Notes: a model not told the origin generated them from the sequence alone. DNA of 64,000 nucleotides from Melghirimyces thermohalophilus (GCF_900102685.1 NZ_FMZA01000002.1:168628-232627); one strand, 5' to 3'; shown: positions 7,408 to 15,283, counted from the first letter of the stretch. Numbers and translations: made by a program.

Positions 7408-10359
7408 TTGAGAGGAAAGGAACTTCTAACACCTGAGCAAAGACTTGAATTGATGCAGGTTCCTATGGACATTGATGAAAGAGATTTAGGCATTTATTAT
7501 ACGCTTACCTCACAGGATTTAATGTTTATTAAGAGTAGAAGAAGAGACGTTAACCGGCTTGGAACAGCTATTCAAATTTGTGTCCTCCGTCATTTAGGTT
7601 GGTCACTCCCCAACATCAAAGTAATTCCAGACAAAGTGATTGAGTACGTTGCTCGCCAACTTCAAGTGGATTCAAGCGTTTTTTCCAAATACGGCCAAAG
7701 AGAAAATACCCTTTATGAACACTTAGGAGAAATCAGAGAAGAGTACGGATATATCTCTTTCTCTCCTAAAGAATACAGGAAAGGGATCAAATACTTAATG
7801 AACCGTGCTTTAGAAAATAGCGATACCATGTATTTAATTCATGAGACTCTGTCAAATCTAAAGCAGAATAAAGTGATTTTGCCCGCAATGACCACCATTG
7901 AACGCATGGTATGGTTCGCAAAAATGATAGCTGAGAGACGGATTTATCGGATACTTACTCAAGCTTTAACCGATGAACAGAAGAAACAAATAGATGAGAT
8001 GCTAGAAGTAGCTACTGACAAAACCATTTCTACTCTTGCTTGGCTTCGCCAAGATCCAGGACAACCTTCGCCCGATTCGTTTAAAAGGGTATTAGATCGA
8101 TTGGAGTATTTGAGGAACCTTCAACTCAAAGTGGATGTATCTTCGATTCATCCACGGCGTTTACGTCAACTTGCACGTATAGGTGCTCGTTATGAAGCAC
8201 GATCCTTTCGACGTTTTAAGGAAGAGCAACGATATGGGATTCTTGTTGCTTACTTAATCAATCTCATTCAAGATTTAACCGATCAAGCGATTGAAATCAA
8301 TGATAAAGTCATTAATATCTTTTTTCGAAAGGGAAAGAAAGCACAAGAGAATATGCAGAAGGAAAACGGAAAGGCTTTAAACCAGAAGTTATTGCGATTC
8401 GTTGATTTAACAACCGTTTTGCTTGAGGCAAAGGCAAAAGGCGATGATTTGGACCATGCGATCCAGTCATATATCTCCTGGGATCAGTTGAAGCAGGAAA
8501 GAGATGAAGCACAAGACTTAGCTAGACCTATCAATTACGATTATATTGATTTATTAAAAAGTCGGTTCCGCTATCTGCGACAATACACTCCTATCTTGTT
8601 AGAGAAGCTGGAGTTCAAATCAACTGAAGCCAATGAATCATTGATTCAAGCCTTACATGTAATTAAGGATATGAATGAAACAAACAAGAGAAAAGTGCCA
8701 GATGATGCACCGTTAGACTTTGTTCCGAAGCGTTTTCAAAATCATATCTTTGATTCAAAAGGAAATATTGATAAAACCTATTATGAGTTGGCTGCTCTGA
8801 CAAAACTGAAAGACTACATTCGTTCAGGAGACATTCACGTTACAGACAGCAGGAAATACAAAGATTTGGAAGAATACTTTGTGCCCGAACAGGAATGGGT
8901 TGAAGCTAAAGAAAAAGGAACAACAGGCCTCTACGTTCCTTTAACAGCTAAGGAATACATAGCTGATCGGAAAAGAGCATTAGCAGATCGTCTATATTGG
9001 CTTTCCAAAAACATCAACTCTCTTGAAGGTGTAAGTCTGGAAGATGGGAAAATCCATGTAGATCGTTTAGAAAAAGAGACCCCTGAGGAAGCCGAACAGC
9101 TCAGCAAAAAACTCTATTCCTTATTGCCCCGAGTAAAATTAACGGATCTGCTCTTGGAAGTCGATAGCTGGACACATTTCACTCGTCATATGACACATGC
9201 GTCTACTGGGCATGAACCTACAGCTAAGGAAAAGAAAGCACTTCTTGCCGCTTTGATGGCATTAGGAACGAATATTGGCTTAACTAAAATGGCTGAGGCA
9301 ACTCCAGAGTTTACATATAAACAGTTAGTTAATGCTTCTCAGTGGAGAATGTATGATGATGCCTTAAATCGTGCTCAAGCTACACTCGTAAATTTCCAAC
9401 ATCGCTTAGCCTTAGCGTTTTATTGGGGCGACGGAACAACTTCTTCCTCAGATGGAATGCGCGTTCAAGTAGGTGTCTCCTCTATGTACGCAGATTCAAA
9501 TCCTCATTACGGACATGGGAAAGGAACCACCTTTTACCGCTTTGTCAGTGACCAACTGTCTTCCTATGGAGTGGAGGTCATTCCTTCCAATGCACGTGAA
9601 GCCATCCATACCATTGACAAAATCCTTCACCATGAAACAGACCTGCAAATTAAAGAACATTACACGGATACCGCAGGGTACACGGATCAAGTCTTTGCCT
9701 TGAGTCATATTTTTGGATATCGATTTGCACCCCGAATTAGAAATGTCGGTGAAGCTCAATTATTTTCTATTGATCCGCCCAAAGAATTCAAAAGAATACA
9801 GTCCTTACTCAGGAAAATTAAGACGGACGTCATTATTGACAACTATGACCATGCTCTTCGTGTTGCTCACTCTATCGTCAAAGGAAAAGTAGCTGCGTCT
9901 TTGGTACTCAACAAATGGGGATCATACAATCGGGAAAATAACGTCTCTAAAACAATTCGGTATATGGGGCAAATTGAAAAGACCCTATTCATTATTGACT
10001 ATGTCACAGACGAAACATTGAGACGGCGGATTCAGAGAGGCTTAAACAAAGGAGAGGCAATGAACGCTTTAGCACGAGCTGTTTTCTTTGGAAAACGTGG
10101 AGAGTTAAGAGAACGATCCTTAGTTGCCCAGCTCCAAAGAGCCAGTGCGCTTAATATCATCATCAATGCAATTAGTGTATGGAATACCATATACCTTGAC
10201 GAAGCTGCCAAGTATTTAGAGAACCAAGGGCTCCTAGATAGAGAGCTACTGAATCATGTTTCTCCTCTTAATTGGGAACACATAAACTTTCTGGGGGAAT
10301 ATTCATTCACTAGCAAACCAACTTCGTTAGATTCTCTTCGTTCGCTAAATATTAATTAA
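7408..10359 (+). CDS. tnpA: Tn3-family transposase TnpA
   Basis: This full-length replicative transposase (983 residues, typical for the family) recognises the 38-bp terminal repeats. The conserved catalytic region is visible in the C-terminal third: YWGDGTTSSSDGMRV with the first acidic residue, EHYTDTAGYTDQVF with the second, and the later NVSKTIRYMGQIEKTLFI and RRIQRGLNKGEAMNALAR blocks found in Tn3 transposases. It starts with TTG after AAGGAGAGAAGG. Its stop lies 69 bases inside the right terminal repeat, with a hairpin between. No frameshift is seen, so the element may still be able to move. Confidence 0.96.
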   Translation: MRGKELLTPEQRLELMQVPMDIDERDLGIYYTLTSQDLMFIKSRRRDVNRLGTAIQICVLRHLGWSLPNIKVIPDKVIEYVARQLQVDSSVFSKYGQRENTLYEHLGEIREEYGYISFSPKEYRKGIKYLMNRALENSDTMYLIHETLSNLKQNKVILPAMTTIERMVWFAKMIAERRIYRILTQALTDEQKKQIDEMLEVATDKTISTLAWLRQDPGQPSPDSFKRVLDRLEYLRNLQLKVDVSSIHPRRLRQLARIGARYEARSFRRFKEEQRYGILVAYLINLIQDLTDQAIEINDKVINIFFRKGKKAQENMQKENGKALNQKLLRFVDLTTVLLEAKAKGDDLDHAIQSYISWDQLKQERDEAQDLARPINYDYIDLLKSRFRYLRQYTPILLEKLEFKSTEANESLIQALHVIKDMNETNKRKVPDDAPLDFVPKRFQNHIFDSKGNIDKTYYELAALTKLKDYIRSGDIHVTDSRKYKDLEEYFVPEQEWVEAKEKGTTGLYVPLTAKEYIADRKRALADRLYWLSKNINSLEGVSLEDGKIHVDRLEKETPEEAEQLSKKLYSLLPRVKLTDLLLEVDSWTHFTRHMTHASTGHEPTAKEKKALLAALMALGTNIGLTKMAEATPEFTYKQLVNASQWRMYDDALNRAQATLVNFQHRLALAFYWGDGTTSSSDGMRVQVGVSSMYADSNPHYGHGKGTTFYRFVSDQLSSYGVEVIPSNAREAIHTIDKILHHETDLQIKEHYTDTAGYTDQVFALSHIFGYRFAPRIRNVGEAQLFSIDPPKEFKRIQSLLRKIKTDVIIDNYDHALRVAHSIVKGKVAASLVLNKWGSYNRENNVSKTIRYMGQIEKTLFIIDYVTDETLRRRIQRGLNKGEAMNALARAVFFGKRGELRERSLVAQLQRASALNIIINAISVWNTIYLDEAAKYLENQGLLDRELLNHVSPLNWEHINFLGEYSFTSKPTSLDSLRSLNIN

Positions 10360-10363
10360 GTCC

Positions 10364-10417
10364 ACAAAAAAAGACTAACTTATCTCCTTAGAGGTATTGA
10401 AAGTTAGTCTTTTTTGT
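10364..10417 (+). terminator. Terminator after tnpA
   Basis: A stem of about 16 base pairs centred on AGACTAACTT/AAGTTAGTCT, followed by a run of T, lies between the tnpA stop and the right end of the transposon. Confidence 0.8.
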
Positions 10418-10427
10418 GATTTTCATC

Positions 10428-10465
10428 CTTAGCGGGGAAAATCCGCGTTTTGACGGCGGGACCCC
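10428..10465 (-). repeat. Right terminal inverted repeat of the Tn3-family transposon
   Basis: This 38-bp repeat is the reverse complement of 2772-2809 with one difference. The CTTATT duplication follows at 10466-10471. Confidence 0.93.
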
Positions 10466-10471
10466 CTTATT
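10466..10471. repeat. Target-site duplication, right copy (CTTATT)
   Basis: Identical to 2766-2771. Removing one copy and the transposon rejoins arsI to the ribosome site of arsR2. Confidence 0.8.
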
Positions 10472-10514
10472 GGACACGCGCAAAACCCAGGCATCGCCCT
10501 TAAATGCTATCGGT

Positions 10515-10949
10515 TTATGCCTGTTTGGGGGTACAACAAGCGCTGCCGGCTTCCGGAATGGTCGGTGACTGTCCGAATGAATCGGCATCTTCCTTCACGA
10601 AGAAGACTTCCCACCGGTGGCCATCGGGGCTGGTTACCCAGATTTTGTCCTGTCGGGCATAGCAACAGGTGGTATCCATTTCGTCGAAGGAGGCCAACCC
10701 TGCATTTTTTAATCGCTCCTTGGCGGCAATCACCGCCTCCGTCGATCCGACTTGGATACCCAAGTGGTTGATTCCACCTGCGATTTCGCCTCCCTCATTC
10801 AAGGTGAAGTTCAGAGCCGGTTCATCCAGGTCAAACTTCGCATAGCCGGGGCGTACCTTCGCCGGCTCCTCTCCGAACAGGTAACGGTAAAACTCGATCG
10901 AGGCGTCCAACTCCTTTACGTTGATGGCGACATGGGGTTTCAATACCAT
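10515..10949 (-). CDS. arsI: ArsI-type C-As lyase (organoarsenical-degrading dioxygenase)
   Basis: This vicinal-oxygen-chelate protein of the CadI/ArsI group is 144 residues long. It has the glyoxalase-like halves (HVAINVKELDASIEFYRYLFG and GINHLGIQVGS), the cysteine pair in DTTCCYARQDKIWVTSPDG (Cys95 and Cys96) that marks ArsI, and a cysteine-containing tail (GSACCTPKQA). ArsI enzymes cleave the carbon-arsenic bond of trivalent organoarsenicals, giving arsenite for ArsB to export. The start at 10949 has GAGGAGAGG upstream. It was the middle gene of a three-gene arsenic operon, now separated from arsR2 by the transposon. A broader CadI-like role cannot be excluded. Confidence 0.85.
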   Translation of the reverse strand: MVLKPHVAINVKELDASIEFYRYLFGEEPAKVRPGYAKFDLDEPALNFTLNEGGEIAGGINHLGIQVGSTEAVIAAKERLKNAGLASFDEMDTTCCYARQDKIWVTSPDGHRWEVFFVKEDADSFGQSPTIPEAGSACCTPKQA

Positions 10950-10976
10950 TTTCCATCCTCTCCTCACTAAAAGGGG

Positions 10977-11180
10977 TTATTCACAGCAAAGCGGCGCTGA
11001 GCAACAGGATAACCGTTGTTTTACATGCTGGGGTTCGCGTTTATCGAAGTTGTTCCAGATGGACCGGAGGGATTGGATCCAGCTGTGCCGTTTCCGATGG
11101 AGACGGTTAATCTCCCGGAACTGGTTCTTAATCTCTTCATGACGGATACGGGCCAACTCTGTTTCGTATCCGTTGAACAT
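10977..11180 (-). CDS. Small unknown protein heading the arsI operon
   Basis: This 67-residue product is not assigned to a family. It is basic and probably helical (YETELARIRHEEIKNQFREINRLHRKRH) and ends in a cysteine-rich tail, CCSAPLCCE, which could bind a soft metal such as As(III) (inference). ATG 11180 is preceded by GAGGTG. The gene is the first after three ArsR boxes and lies 27 bases before arsI, so it should be induced by arsenic. The paired cysteines recall those at the end of ArsI. Confidence 0.6.
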   Translation of the reverse strand: MFNGYETELARIRHEEIKNQFREINRLHRKRHSWIQSLRSIWNNFDKREPQHVKQRLSCCSAPLCCE

Positions 11181-11195
11181 GACGATGCACCTCAA

Positions 11196-11267
11196 ATCAA
11201 TTTTCGTTGATACGATAATGAATCAATAATATTTGATGTGTCAATCCATAAATCAAAAAAAGTTGAT
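11196..11267 (-). promoter_or_regulatory. Operator region with three ArsR boxes
   Basis: Three palindromes of the form ATCAA-N6-TTGAT lie at 11196-11211, 11222-11237 and 11252-11267, with centres 26 and 30 bases apart. This is the ArsR-box pattern of Bacillus-type arsenic operons. They directly precede the small ORF-arsI-arsR2 operon on the minus strand. Confidence 0.8.
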
Positions 11268-11638
11268 TTATTTTGTGGCGAGGAGATTTTTCGCTTGGTA
11301 CCGAATGTGTTTTTGGAAACGGAACTTCGACTTTTTTGATGTTTTTTCCCCCCAACAGACTAGCGTTTTGATGCCAAAGATGAGGCAAAAGTACCGACTC
11401 TGATATTTGTCGGAACTTTCTTCCGGTATAAAAACCGCTCTCATAAAAGAGGACGATGTCAATTCCATATATTGGGCCAATTGCGGATTTCGTAGCGTTG
11501 CTGGTTCTACCCCGTATAAAGCCCCATCTATTTTGCAAGGGGGCTTATTGTTGCTTCGTCTAATTATAATCAGTTATAATAGTTATAACGTTTAAAACGG
11601 ATGAATCATATCAATACTGGAAGGAGTGAATACGAAAA
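11268..11638. other. Intergenic region with right copy of the 34-bp repeat
   Basis: No intact gene is recognised. The right copy of the island-flanking inverted repeat is at 11480-11513. At 11561-11590 three near-identical decamers containing TTATAA (11564, 11574 and 11583) precede the toxin-antitoxin operon and are a likely operator for its AbrB-type antitoxin. Confidence 0.5.
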
Positions 11639-11908
11639 GTGGGTGTAACGATGGACAAACAGAGAACATTTCGCAAGGTGGGGCGTATGGGGAACAGTCC
11701 CGGTATAAGTCTTCCGCCGGAATATCTGGATAAAATCAATATTAAACGTGGCGACGAATGTGAAGTCATTATCGACGAGCAGCGAAACGAAATTCGTATT
11801 CGCCCGGTGCAACCGATTCCGGAGGGGCTTAGCCCTCAATTCATGAAGGCACTCGACGAGACACATCAACAGTATCAAAAAGCAATCCGCAATCTGCGTG
11901 ACAGGTAA
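11639..11908 (+). CDS. AbrB/MazE-type antitoxin
   Basis: This DNA-binding antitoxin probably neutralises the adjacent Doc-type toxin and represses the operon. The first 50 residues form a swapped-hairpin AbrB/SpoVT domain (FRKVGRMGNSPGISLPPEYL, then KRGDECEVII and IRIRPV). The last 35 (FMKALDETHQQYQKAIRNLRDR) form a charged helix suited to wrap the toxin. A GTG at 639 follows AAGGAGTG at the usual distance; ATG 11651 is the alternative and begins the conserved part. It ends with an 11-base overlap with, or a 4-base gap before, the toxin gene, depending on the toxin start. Confidence 0.85.
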   Translation: MGVTMDKQRTFRKVGRMGNSPGISLPPEYLDKINIKRGDECEVIIDEQRNEIRIRPVQPIPEGLSPQFMKALDETHQQYQKAIRNLRDR

Positions 11909-11912
11909 GCCT

Positions 11913-12344
11913 ATGGTATTTTTAACGTTGGAGGAAATTGTCGCCACGCATTTTCTTACCATGCAACGTTTTGATGACGAATCGGAAGCGGGGATACAGT
12001 TTCCTGATCGTCTAGAAGCGATCGTTCACCGCCCGATGGCAGAATCATTCGGATATGAAGTCCACCCAACTCTGTGGCGGAAAGCAGCAGCGCTGACCCA
12101 GTCGTTAGTGCAAGACCATCCCTTCCACAATGGAAACAAGCGAACAGCCTTAGCGGCACTTGGTACTTTTCTGAGACTCAATGGCTATCTCCTAACATTA
12201 ACCAATCGAGACGCAGAAGAACTGATGGTGGCTATAGCAACAGACGATCGCTATAAGGGAGATAATGGCCTTACACTACTGTCACAAGAAATTGAACAGG
12301 TAACGATTGATCGAGAAAAGTACGAAAAAGACGACGAGGGGTAG
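11913..12344 (+). CDS. doc: Doc-type Fic-fold toxin
   Basis: Doc toxins inhibit translation by phosphorylating EF-Tu. This 143-residue protein has the Doc core motif HPFHNGNKRTALAAL, with the catalytic His, the anion-binding NGNKR loop and the full Fic helix, preceded by FPDRLEAIVHRPM in the N-terminal helical part. ATG 11913 is chosen; a GTG at 11898 would overlap the antitoxin gene. The usual partner of Doc is Phd, but here the antitoxin is AbrB-like, an alternative pairing. An intact active-site motif suggests that the toxin is functional. Confidence 0.88.
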   Translation: MVFLTLEEIVATHFLTMQRFDDESEAGIQFPDRLEAIVHRPMAESFGYEVHPTLWRKAAALTQSLVQDHPFHNGNKRTALAALGTFLRLNGYLLTLTNRDAEELMVAIATDDRYKGDNGLTLLSQEIEQVTIDREKYEKDDEG

Positions 12345-12406
12345 GCCTCCCCTCAATGTTCCTGTCAGCCCCAGAATTTCGCTTTCTGAGGCTGATTTAT
12401 TTTCTC

Positions 12407-12435
12407 CCGAGGGGTTAGGGTTTCCCTCGGTTTTT
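12407..12435 (+). terminator. Terminator after the toxin-antitoxin operon
   Basis: CCGAGGG and CCCTCGG form a stem followed by TTTTT. A second hairpin without a T-run (CAGCC...GGCTG) lies at 12365-12394. Confidence 0.75.
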
Positions 12436-12552
12436 AATTTTTGAGTCATTATGATTATAGAGGGGGTATCCCGGGGATTACAGCAGCTATTTTACTACGG
12501 TGAAACAAGATTTTCCTTTAAAATGAAAGCTGGTGGATAGGGGGAAGCCGAG

Positions 12553-12951
12553 TTGTTTACGGAAAGAGATGCTATTAAATTACGGATGGAACAGATCGTT
12601 CAGGAACGGCAGGCACTCCAATTAGAATATAAGCAGCTCCTTGAGCGGCTTCGTGAGTTGGATTTTCAGGCAGATGAACAGGAAAACCGGAAAGTGGTAA
12701 GCGAAATTGAGGCATCCAAAGACCGAGAAATCCAGAAGCGAGCTAAACGGACGAATGTGAAAGGCGTCGTCATGCCGGCCATCGTTAACATTTTGCGTGA
12801 GAGTGGAAAGCCCTTGAAACCAAAAGAAATCAGTCAAAGGCTCACCGAAAAAGGTATCCGACACAACGCCATCCACCCGATCTTGAATCGGCTTCGTCAG
12901 GAGCGCTCCGACGTGGTCCAGGTTAAATGGGGATATTGGGGATTGGAATGA
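12553..12951 (+). CDS. Rok-like nucleoid-associated protein
   Basis: This 132-residue protein starts with a coiled-coil, MFTERDAIKLRMEQIVQERQ, running to LLERLRELD, which closely resembles the start of Bacillus subtilis Rok as I recall it (MFNEREALRLRLEQL...KLRELD). A basic linker (KRAKRTNVKG) leads to a C-terminal winged-helix domain (ILRESGKPLKPKEISQRL ... WGYWGLE). Rok binds and silences A+T-rich foreign DNA. Here the linker is much shorter than in Rok (132 against about 190 residues). TTG 12553 is preceded by a weak GGGGGAAG. The function is inferred from the two-ended similarity; a plain wHTH protein is the alternative. Confidence 0.6.
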   Translation: MFTERDAIKLRMEQIVQERQALQLEYKQLLERLRELDFQADEQENRKVVSEIEASKDREIQKRAKRTNVKGVVMPAIVNILRESGKPLKPKEISQRLTEKGIRHNAIHPILNRLRQERSDVVQVKWGYWGLE

Positions 12952-13052
12952 CAGATGCCGGCGTACTTTGGAGAATCGATAAGGGGGATCAGCAAGAAAA
13001 CCGGATTCAACTCATCCGTTCGAGCTTGACACAATCCACTTGAGTCAAACTA

Positions 13053-13087
13053 AGAGGGCAAGGGGGTTAAATCCCTTGCCCTCTTTC
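13053..13087 (+). terminator. Terminator
   Basis: AGAGGGCAAGGG pairs with CCCTTGCCCTCT and a T-rich tail follows. It ends transcription about 100 bases after the Rok-like gene. Confidence 0.75.
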
Positions 13088-13163
13088 TATTCCTCCAATC
13101 ACTTGATCAGACAAGACATCAAACCGAAATTCTCTTGCGAATGATTAAAAGGAGGTGCAATTT

Positions 13164-13433
13164 ATGACATGGAATGCAATTGTTACCTTAGCAACACAAG
13201 TCGGAGCTTTGTTAGGGATTGCGGGATTTCTGATTTCAATCTATTCTGTAAGGCTTTCCAAGAAACGGTTTGACATCCAACAGAGGGTGGAGCAAGACCG
13301 GCTTGATAGCAAAAAGAAAGCGGATCTTCGTATTGGCTTGACCAAGGTTCCAAGTAGTAGCCGTAAGAAAGCGTTCAAGGATGTTCTTTTGATTGAAAAC
13401 CATGGGCAGGCACTAGCTCGAAACATTCTTTGA
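13164..13433 (+). CDS. Small membrane-anchored protein, probably truncated
   Basis: This 89-residue product has one N-terminal membrane segment (residues 9-26, LATQVGALLGIAGFLISI), then a charged helix (RLSKKRFDIQQRVEQDRLDSKKKADLR) and a short strand-like end (LLIENHGQALARNIL). Proteins of this layout usually continue for another 80 or so residues after the ENxGxAxA motif, so this one looks truncated at its 3' end next to the convergent CHRD gene. ATG 13164 has a strong AAAAGGAGGTG upstream. No function is assigned. Confidence 0.55.
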   Translation: MTWNAIVTLATQVGALLGIAGFLISIYSVRLSKKRFDIQQRVEQDRLDSKKKADLRIGLTKVPSSSRKKAFKDVLLIENHGQALARNIL

Positions 13434-13853
13434 TCAACAGCGGCGACGGCGGCGACGGCGAATTTGCCCTCGGATCTCCCCATCCGGATTTTGTTCCGTA
13501 TGTGCGTTAACGTAGGTATTTCCCCTTCTCATTTGCCGAACCAGAACGGCGAGGGTTCGCCCCTGAAGCGGTCCCACCAAGTCGTTGGCCCGGATCGTTC
13601 CCCTCACCACTCCCCGATCGACACTGATTCCCGGGGTGGTCAAACCGAACAGAAATGCGACCACTGGACCATTGACACCGCGCGCTCCCAAGTGGATGTG
13701 GGCTTGGGTGAATCTCCGGATGTTGTTTACTCTGAGTACATAAGAAAGCCGCCGTCCATTGCGACTCAATACAAAATTGGCCGTCCCGCTAGCATTGGTG
13801 CGGACGGGGGGAACTTCCTCCGAACCTCTCAACACCGCACGAAATCTACGCAT
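13434..13853 (-). CDS. CHRD-domain protein
   Basis: The 139-residue protein is almost entirely one CHRD domain, a beta-sandwich known from chordin and many bacterial proteins. Visible blocks are FRAVLRGSEEVPPVRTNASGTA near the start, FTQAHIHLGARGVNGPVVAFL in the middle and NTYVNAHTEQNPDGEIRGQI near the end. It has no signal peptide and ends in a run of arginines (IRRRRRRRC), which may bind nucleic acid or spore and envelope polymers (inference). The ribosome site AGAAGGAGG supports the start. The role of the domain in Firmicutes is poorly known. Confidence 0.85.
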   Translation of the reverse strand: MRRFRAVLRGSEEVPPVRTNASGTANFVLSRNGRRLSYVLRVNNIRRFTQAHIHLGARGVNGPVVAFLFGLTTPGISVDRGVVRGTIRANDLVGPLQGRTLAVLVRQMRRGNTYVNAHTEQNPDGEIRGQIRRRRRRRC

Positions 13854-13869
13854 CTTTTTTTATCCTCCT

Positions 13870-14293
13870 TCTTTTCGCGTTATTGTAAGGTACGACCGAA
13901 AAGAAGGGATGGAAACAGCGGTCGTGGATGGCGCAACAAATTGGCTAAGCCGCCTCGTCGAAACCCGTGATGCCCGACAAGCACCCTAACCATCCCTTTC
14001 TCTGAGATGCTCCTTCTACCCCTATTAACACGCTAAAATCGATTATTGTAATTGCGTGATATAGAAAAGATGGGTTCTGCGCCAGTACAAATGGCGCTTA
14101 TTTATTTTGATTAACTTTACCGAATATGCATTCTGTAAAGTAAACAGCCCAAAAAGGCTGTTTTTTCTTTACAGAATACGATAAAATCAAGGGAGTTTCA
14201 GCTTTACAGAATACGAAGAAGGGTAGATAGCGGCATGAACAGCTGAAACGAAAACCAAAATTTCATTCCAAAATGGGGGAGGGGAGAGGTTCG
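13870..14293. other. Intergenic region with a recombinase-site-like repeat array
   Basis: No gene is seen. At 14115-14140 two 11-mers face each other: CTTTACCGAAT and ATTCTGTAAAG, separated by ATGC. Two further direct copies of CTTTACAGAATACGA lie at 14167-14181 and 14202-14216. Between them AACAGCC-N6-GGCTGTT (14143-14162) with a T-run forms a terminator-like hairpin. The array stops about 80 bases before the recombinase gene at 14294. Confidence 0.6.
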
Positions 14294-15184
14294 ATGTACA
14301 TACAACCCTTTCAGACCTGGCTGCAGGAAAAGGGCAGAGGGGCACTCACACAACAGGAATACCTTCGGACCGTGCGAGTACTCGCACGCTGGTGGGAAGC
14401 GAGTACCGGGAAACCCTTTGATCCCGACCAAGTGACTGCCCGGGATCTCCACGATTGGATCAGCCAAATGAAAACAGTGGAGCACTTGGCCCCGTCGACA
14501 ATCAACAAACGGATTGCCGCGATAAAAACCTATTGGAGTTTTCTGACCGAGGCCGGTCACTCCACTCTAAACCCCACCGATCTCGTCCGGATCCGACGGG
14601 CTTCTTCCTTGTGGCAGACACCGCGGTGGTTAACGCGGCCACAACAGGCCCGGTTTCTGCACCTGGTAAGAAAAGAAACGAACCCATGGAAGCGAACCCG
14701 CAACCTGGCCATGGTTCAGTTGATGCTGCAGGCCGGTCTCCGGATTTCTGAAGTGGTCGACCTGGATGCGGAGGACGTCGATCTGGAACGCGGCACTTTG
14801 GTGGTTCGATCGGGGAAAGGCGGAAAGTACCGGGTGGCACTGATGAATCCCGACCTCAAACGGGCAATGGAAGAATGGGGGAAGATGAGAGGGGAGACCG
14901 ATTCTCCTGCGTGGCTGTTATCTGAGCGGGGGAAGGAGCGGATGACCCGCCAAGGGATGCATTATTTAATTCGCAAGTTTCTTGATCAGCTGGGGTTGGC
15001 GGACTATTCAGCGCATTCCCTTCGCCACTCCTTTTGCCGAAACCTGATCGATGCCGGCCAACCCCTGCAAGTGGTGGCGCAATTGGCAGGGCATGAAATC
15101 TTGGAGACAACCCGTAGATACATTACCCCAAGTGAGCATGATTTACGAAAAGCAGTGGACAGCATTTCGGAGTCCAAGGAATAA
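14294..15184 (+). CDS. Orphan XerC/D-like tyrosine recombinase
   Basis: This site-specific recombinase has 296 residues. The N-terminal core-binding domain (FQTWLQEKGRGALTQQEYLRT to SFLTEAGHSTLNP) and the catalytic domain are complete. The catalytic residues sit in LQAGLRISEVVDL (Arg), GKGGKYRVAL (Lys), AHSLRHSFCRN (His, Arg), LAGHEILETT (His) and RRYITPS (nucleophile Tyr). It is close to the integrase/TnpI group and unlike the TnpI at 6.4 kb in sequence. ATG 14294 follows GGGAGAGG. No transposase or phage gene is beside it; the repeat array just upstream is a likely substrate. Confidence 0.88.
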   Translation: MYIQPFQTWLQEKGRGALTQQEYLRTVRVLARWWEASTGKPFDPDQVTARDLHDWISQMKTVEHLAPSTINKRIAAIKTYWSFLTEAGHSTLNPTDLVRIRRASSLWQTPRWLTRPQQARFLHLVRKETNPWKRTRNLAMVQLMLQAGLRISEVVDLDAEDVDLERGTLVVRSGKGGKYRVALMNPDLKRAMEEWGKMRGETDSPAWLLSERGKERMTRQGMHYLIRKFLDQLGLADYSAHSLRHSFCRNLIDAGQPLQVVAQLAGHEILETTRRYITPSEHDLRKAVDSISESKE

Positions 15185-15283
15185 AAAGTAAATCCTTGTT
15201 CACACATAACAGCCCTAGAATCTACATTCTAGAGCTCTTGTTGTAGGATAAGGAATGAGAATCTTTTCATGTGAGTGATACCT

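Larger units (their letters stand above)
2772..10465. mobile_element. Tn3-family transposon with cadmium-resistance cargo and TnpI-type recombinase
   Basis: This complete 7,694-bp element is bounded by 38-bp terminal inverted repeats (2772-2809 and 10428-10465) that differ at one position. They begin GGGGTTCCGCC and end in CGCTAAG, as in the Tn4430-like branch of the Tn3 family. It carries tnpA, a tyrosine recombinase (tnpI), a probable resolution site, cadC-cadA and a broken ligase-like gene. Flanking CTTATT duplications show that it arrived as one unit. Its A+T content is visibly higher than that of the surrounding ars genes, consistent with horizontal transfer. Confidence 0.93.

Noticed and set aside
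13464..13970. A plus-strand frame opposite the CHRD gene
   Set aside because: The minus-strand frame matches a known domain and has a strong ribosome site.
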